From positions 39,820-103,819 of the forward strand of contig JAHQIW010000833.1 of NCBI GenBank assembly GCA_019055375.1: DNA of 64,000 bases, read 5' to 3'. Below, in pieces: positions 63,563-64,000 of the stretch. The notes beneath the pieces are model-generated. The model worked only from the letters and a program-made list of their open reading frames with translations. It searched no databases and had not been told where the DNA came from. This stretch comes from Parelaphostrongylus tenuis. Its lineage: Eukaryota; Nematoda; Chromadorea; Rhabditida; Metastrongylidae. Positions within the stretch are counted from its first letter, which is position 1; the number at the start of each line of letters is the position of its first letter. The position numbers were made by a program, and so were the translations under genes.

Positions 63563-63703
63563 TATATTGAGCTGTTCACGATAATTAAACACGACCTACA
63601 ATTGTCAGTAAAAAATGTGGATGAAGAAGTGTTTCTGATCGATATGTTCCTAGATTAGTTTGATAACGGTGTAGAAAGTGAGCTCAGTGAAAAGTTTCTT
63701 AAG
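63563..63703 (+). CDS. Candidate C-terminal exons of vps-18, or of an unknown gene
   Basis: After the acceptor AATGTTACAG the frame reads YIELFTIIKHDLQLS. A possible 51 nt intron (63608-63658, GTAAAA...GATTAG) is followed by FDNGVESELSEKFLK and the donor GTAACA. Both pieces are in phase 0, matching the phase-0 end of the RING exon at 61028. They would fill the helical linker between the two halves of the VPS18 RING region. If the small intron is not used, there is an in-frame TAG at 63656. No sequence signature proves membership. Confidence 0.3.
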
Positions 63704-63956
63704 GTAACATCTTGTATTCAAAGACATCTGGAATAGGCGGAGTAGTACTTTAATGCACAGCTTTTACATTGAGCAGAGACCAGCGGATCGCGTCATCATC
63801 TATCCACATTCGATTCCAATCAATAGTTTTTGCTAATTTTCCTGTTTCATAAGATCGGCGTTCTGTTTTCGAATAATCCTCGCAATATAAACTATTTCAT
63901 AACTACGAATAATTTGCCATAAACAAAAAAGGACTCATGCATATAGTAGCACTAAT

Positions 63957-64000
63957 AAACGAGGTTGGAACGCCTTTTAGTGGAACAAATTACACCTGAT
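63957..64000. repeat. Start of a CCGGTGT foldback element, cut by the window end
   Basis: ATAAACGAGGTTGGAACGCC matches the terminal arm of 46205-46522 and 40941-41572 (AAACGAGGTTGGTATACC type). Confidence 0.45.

Noticed and set aside
63217..63570. 117-residue + strand open frame
   Set aside because: Its second half is pyrimidine-tract translation (Pro/Leu/Ser), and no family is recognised. It also overlaps the acceptor used by the 63563 candidate.

Overview
The window is nuclear DNA of a nematode, most likely a clade V strongylid (hookworm or trichostrongylid type). The evidence is: many small exons with TTTCAG-type acceptors, separated by long repeat-filled introns; acceptors a few bases upstream of start codons, as expected for spliced-leader trans-splicing; an AT-rich background; and genes that match Caenorhabditis lin-29, cyn-16 (CWC27), tpi-1 and vps-18. 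The genus cannot be fixed from the sequence alone. No bacterial, viral or CRISPR features were seen.

Layout. (1) 1-18996, + strand: 3' two thirds of lin-29, the heterochronic zinc-finger transcription factor. Its first fingers lie left of the window; six exons are readable, ending in a stop at 18996. (2) 18997-23234: intergenic, no gene found. (3) 23235-36943, - strand: a complete CWC27-type spliceosomal cyclophilin (13 exons, 467 aa as modelled). A decayed RTE-type LINE lies antisense in its 4.6 kb fourth intron. (4) 37281-40708, - strand: complete triosephosphate isomerase (7 exons, 247 aa). Its stop lies 337 bp before the CWC27 start, with a poly(A) signal and a trans-splice-type acceptor between them, so the two look like an operon. 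(5) 40709-48841: repeat-dense intergenic region with one unproven candidate exon. (6) 48842 to at least 61028, + strand: VPS18, a HOPS/CORVET subunit, from its start codon to the RING domain. The last C-terminal exons are uncertain and may lie past the window.

Repeats fill most of the remaining sequence. I could separate several families by comparing copies inside the window. SINE-A is a tRNA-headed SINE of about 300 bp with a TTTATCC-type tail. SINE-C/D is a second tRNA-headed superfamily. Family B consists of TA-flanked inverted-repeat elements that carry a tRNA-like box A/box B core. There are also TTAA-flanked foldback MITEs of piggyBac type, a CCGGTGT foldback element, a CGAGCGTTTT palindromic family, and RTE fragments ending in a GTGATACAG tandem tail. 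The family names are mine.

The four genes do unrelated jobs: developmental timing, splicing, glycolysis and lysosomal trafficking. Only tpi and cwc27 look co-transcribed. Three places have reading-frame or splice-phase conflicts: one in cwc27 and two in vps-18. They are noted in the entries.
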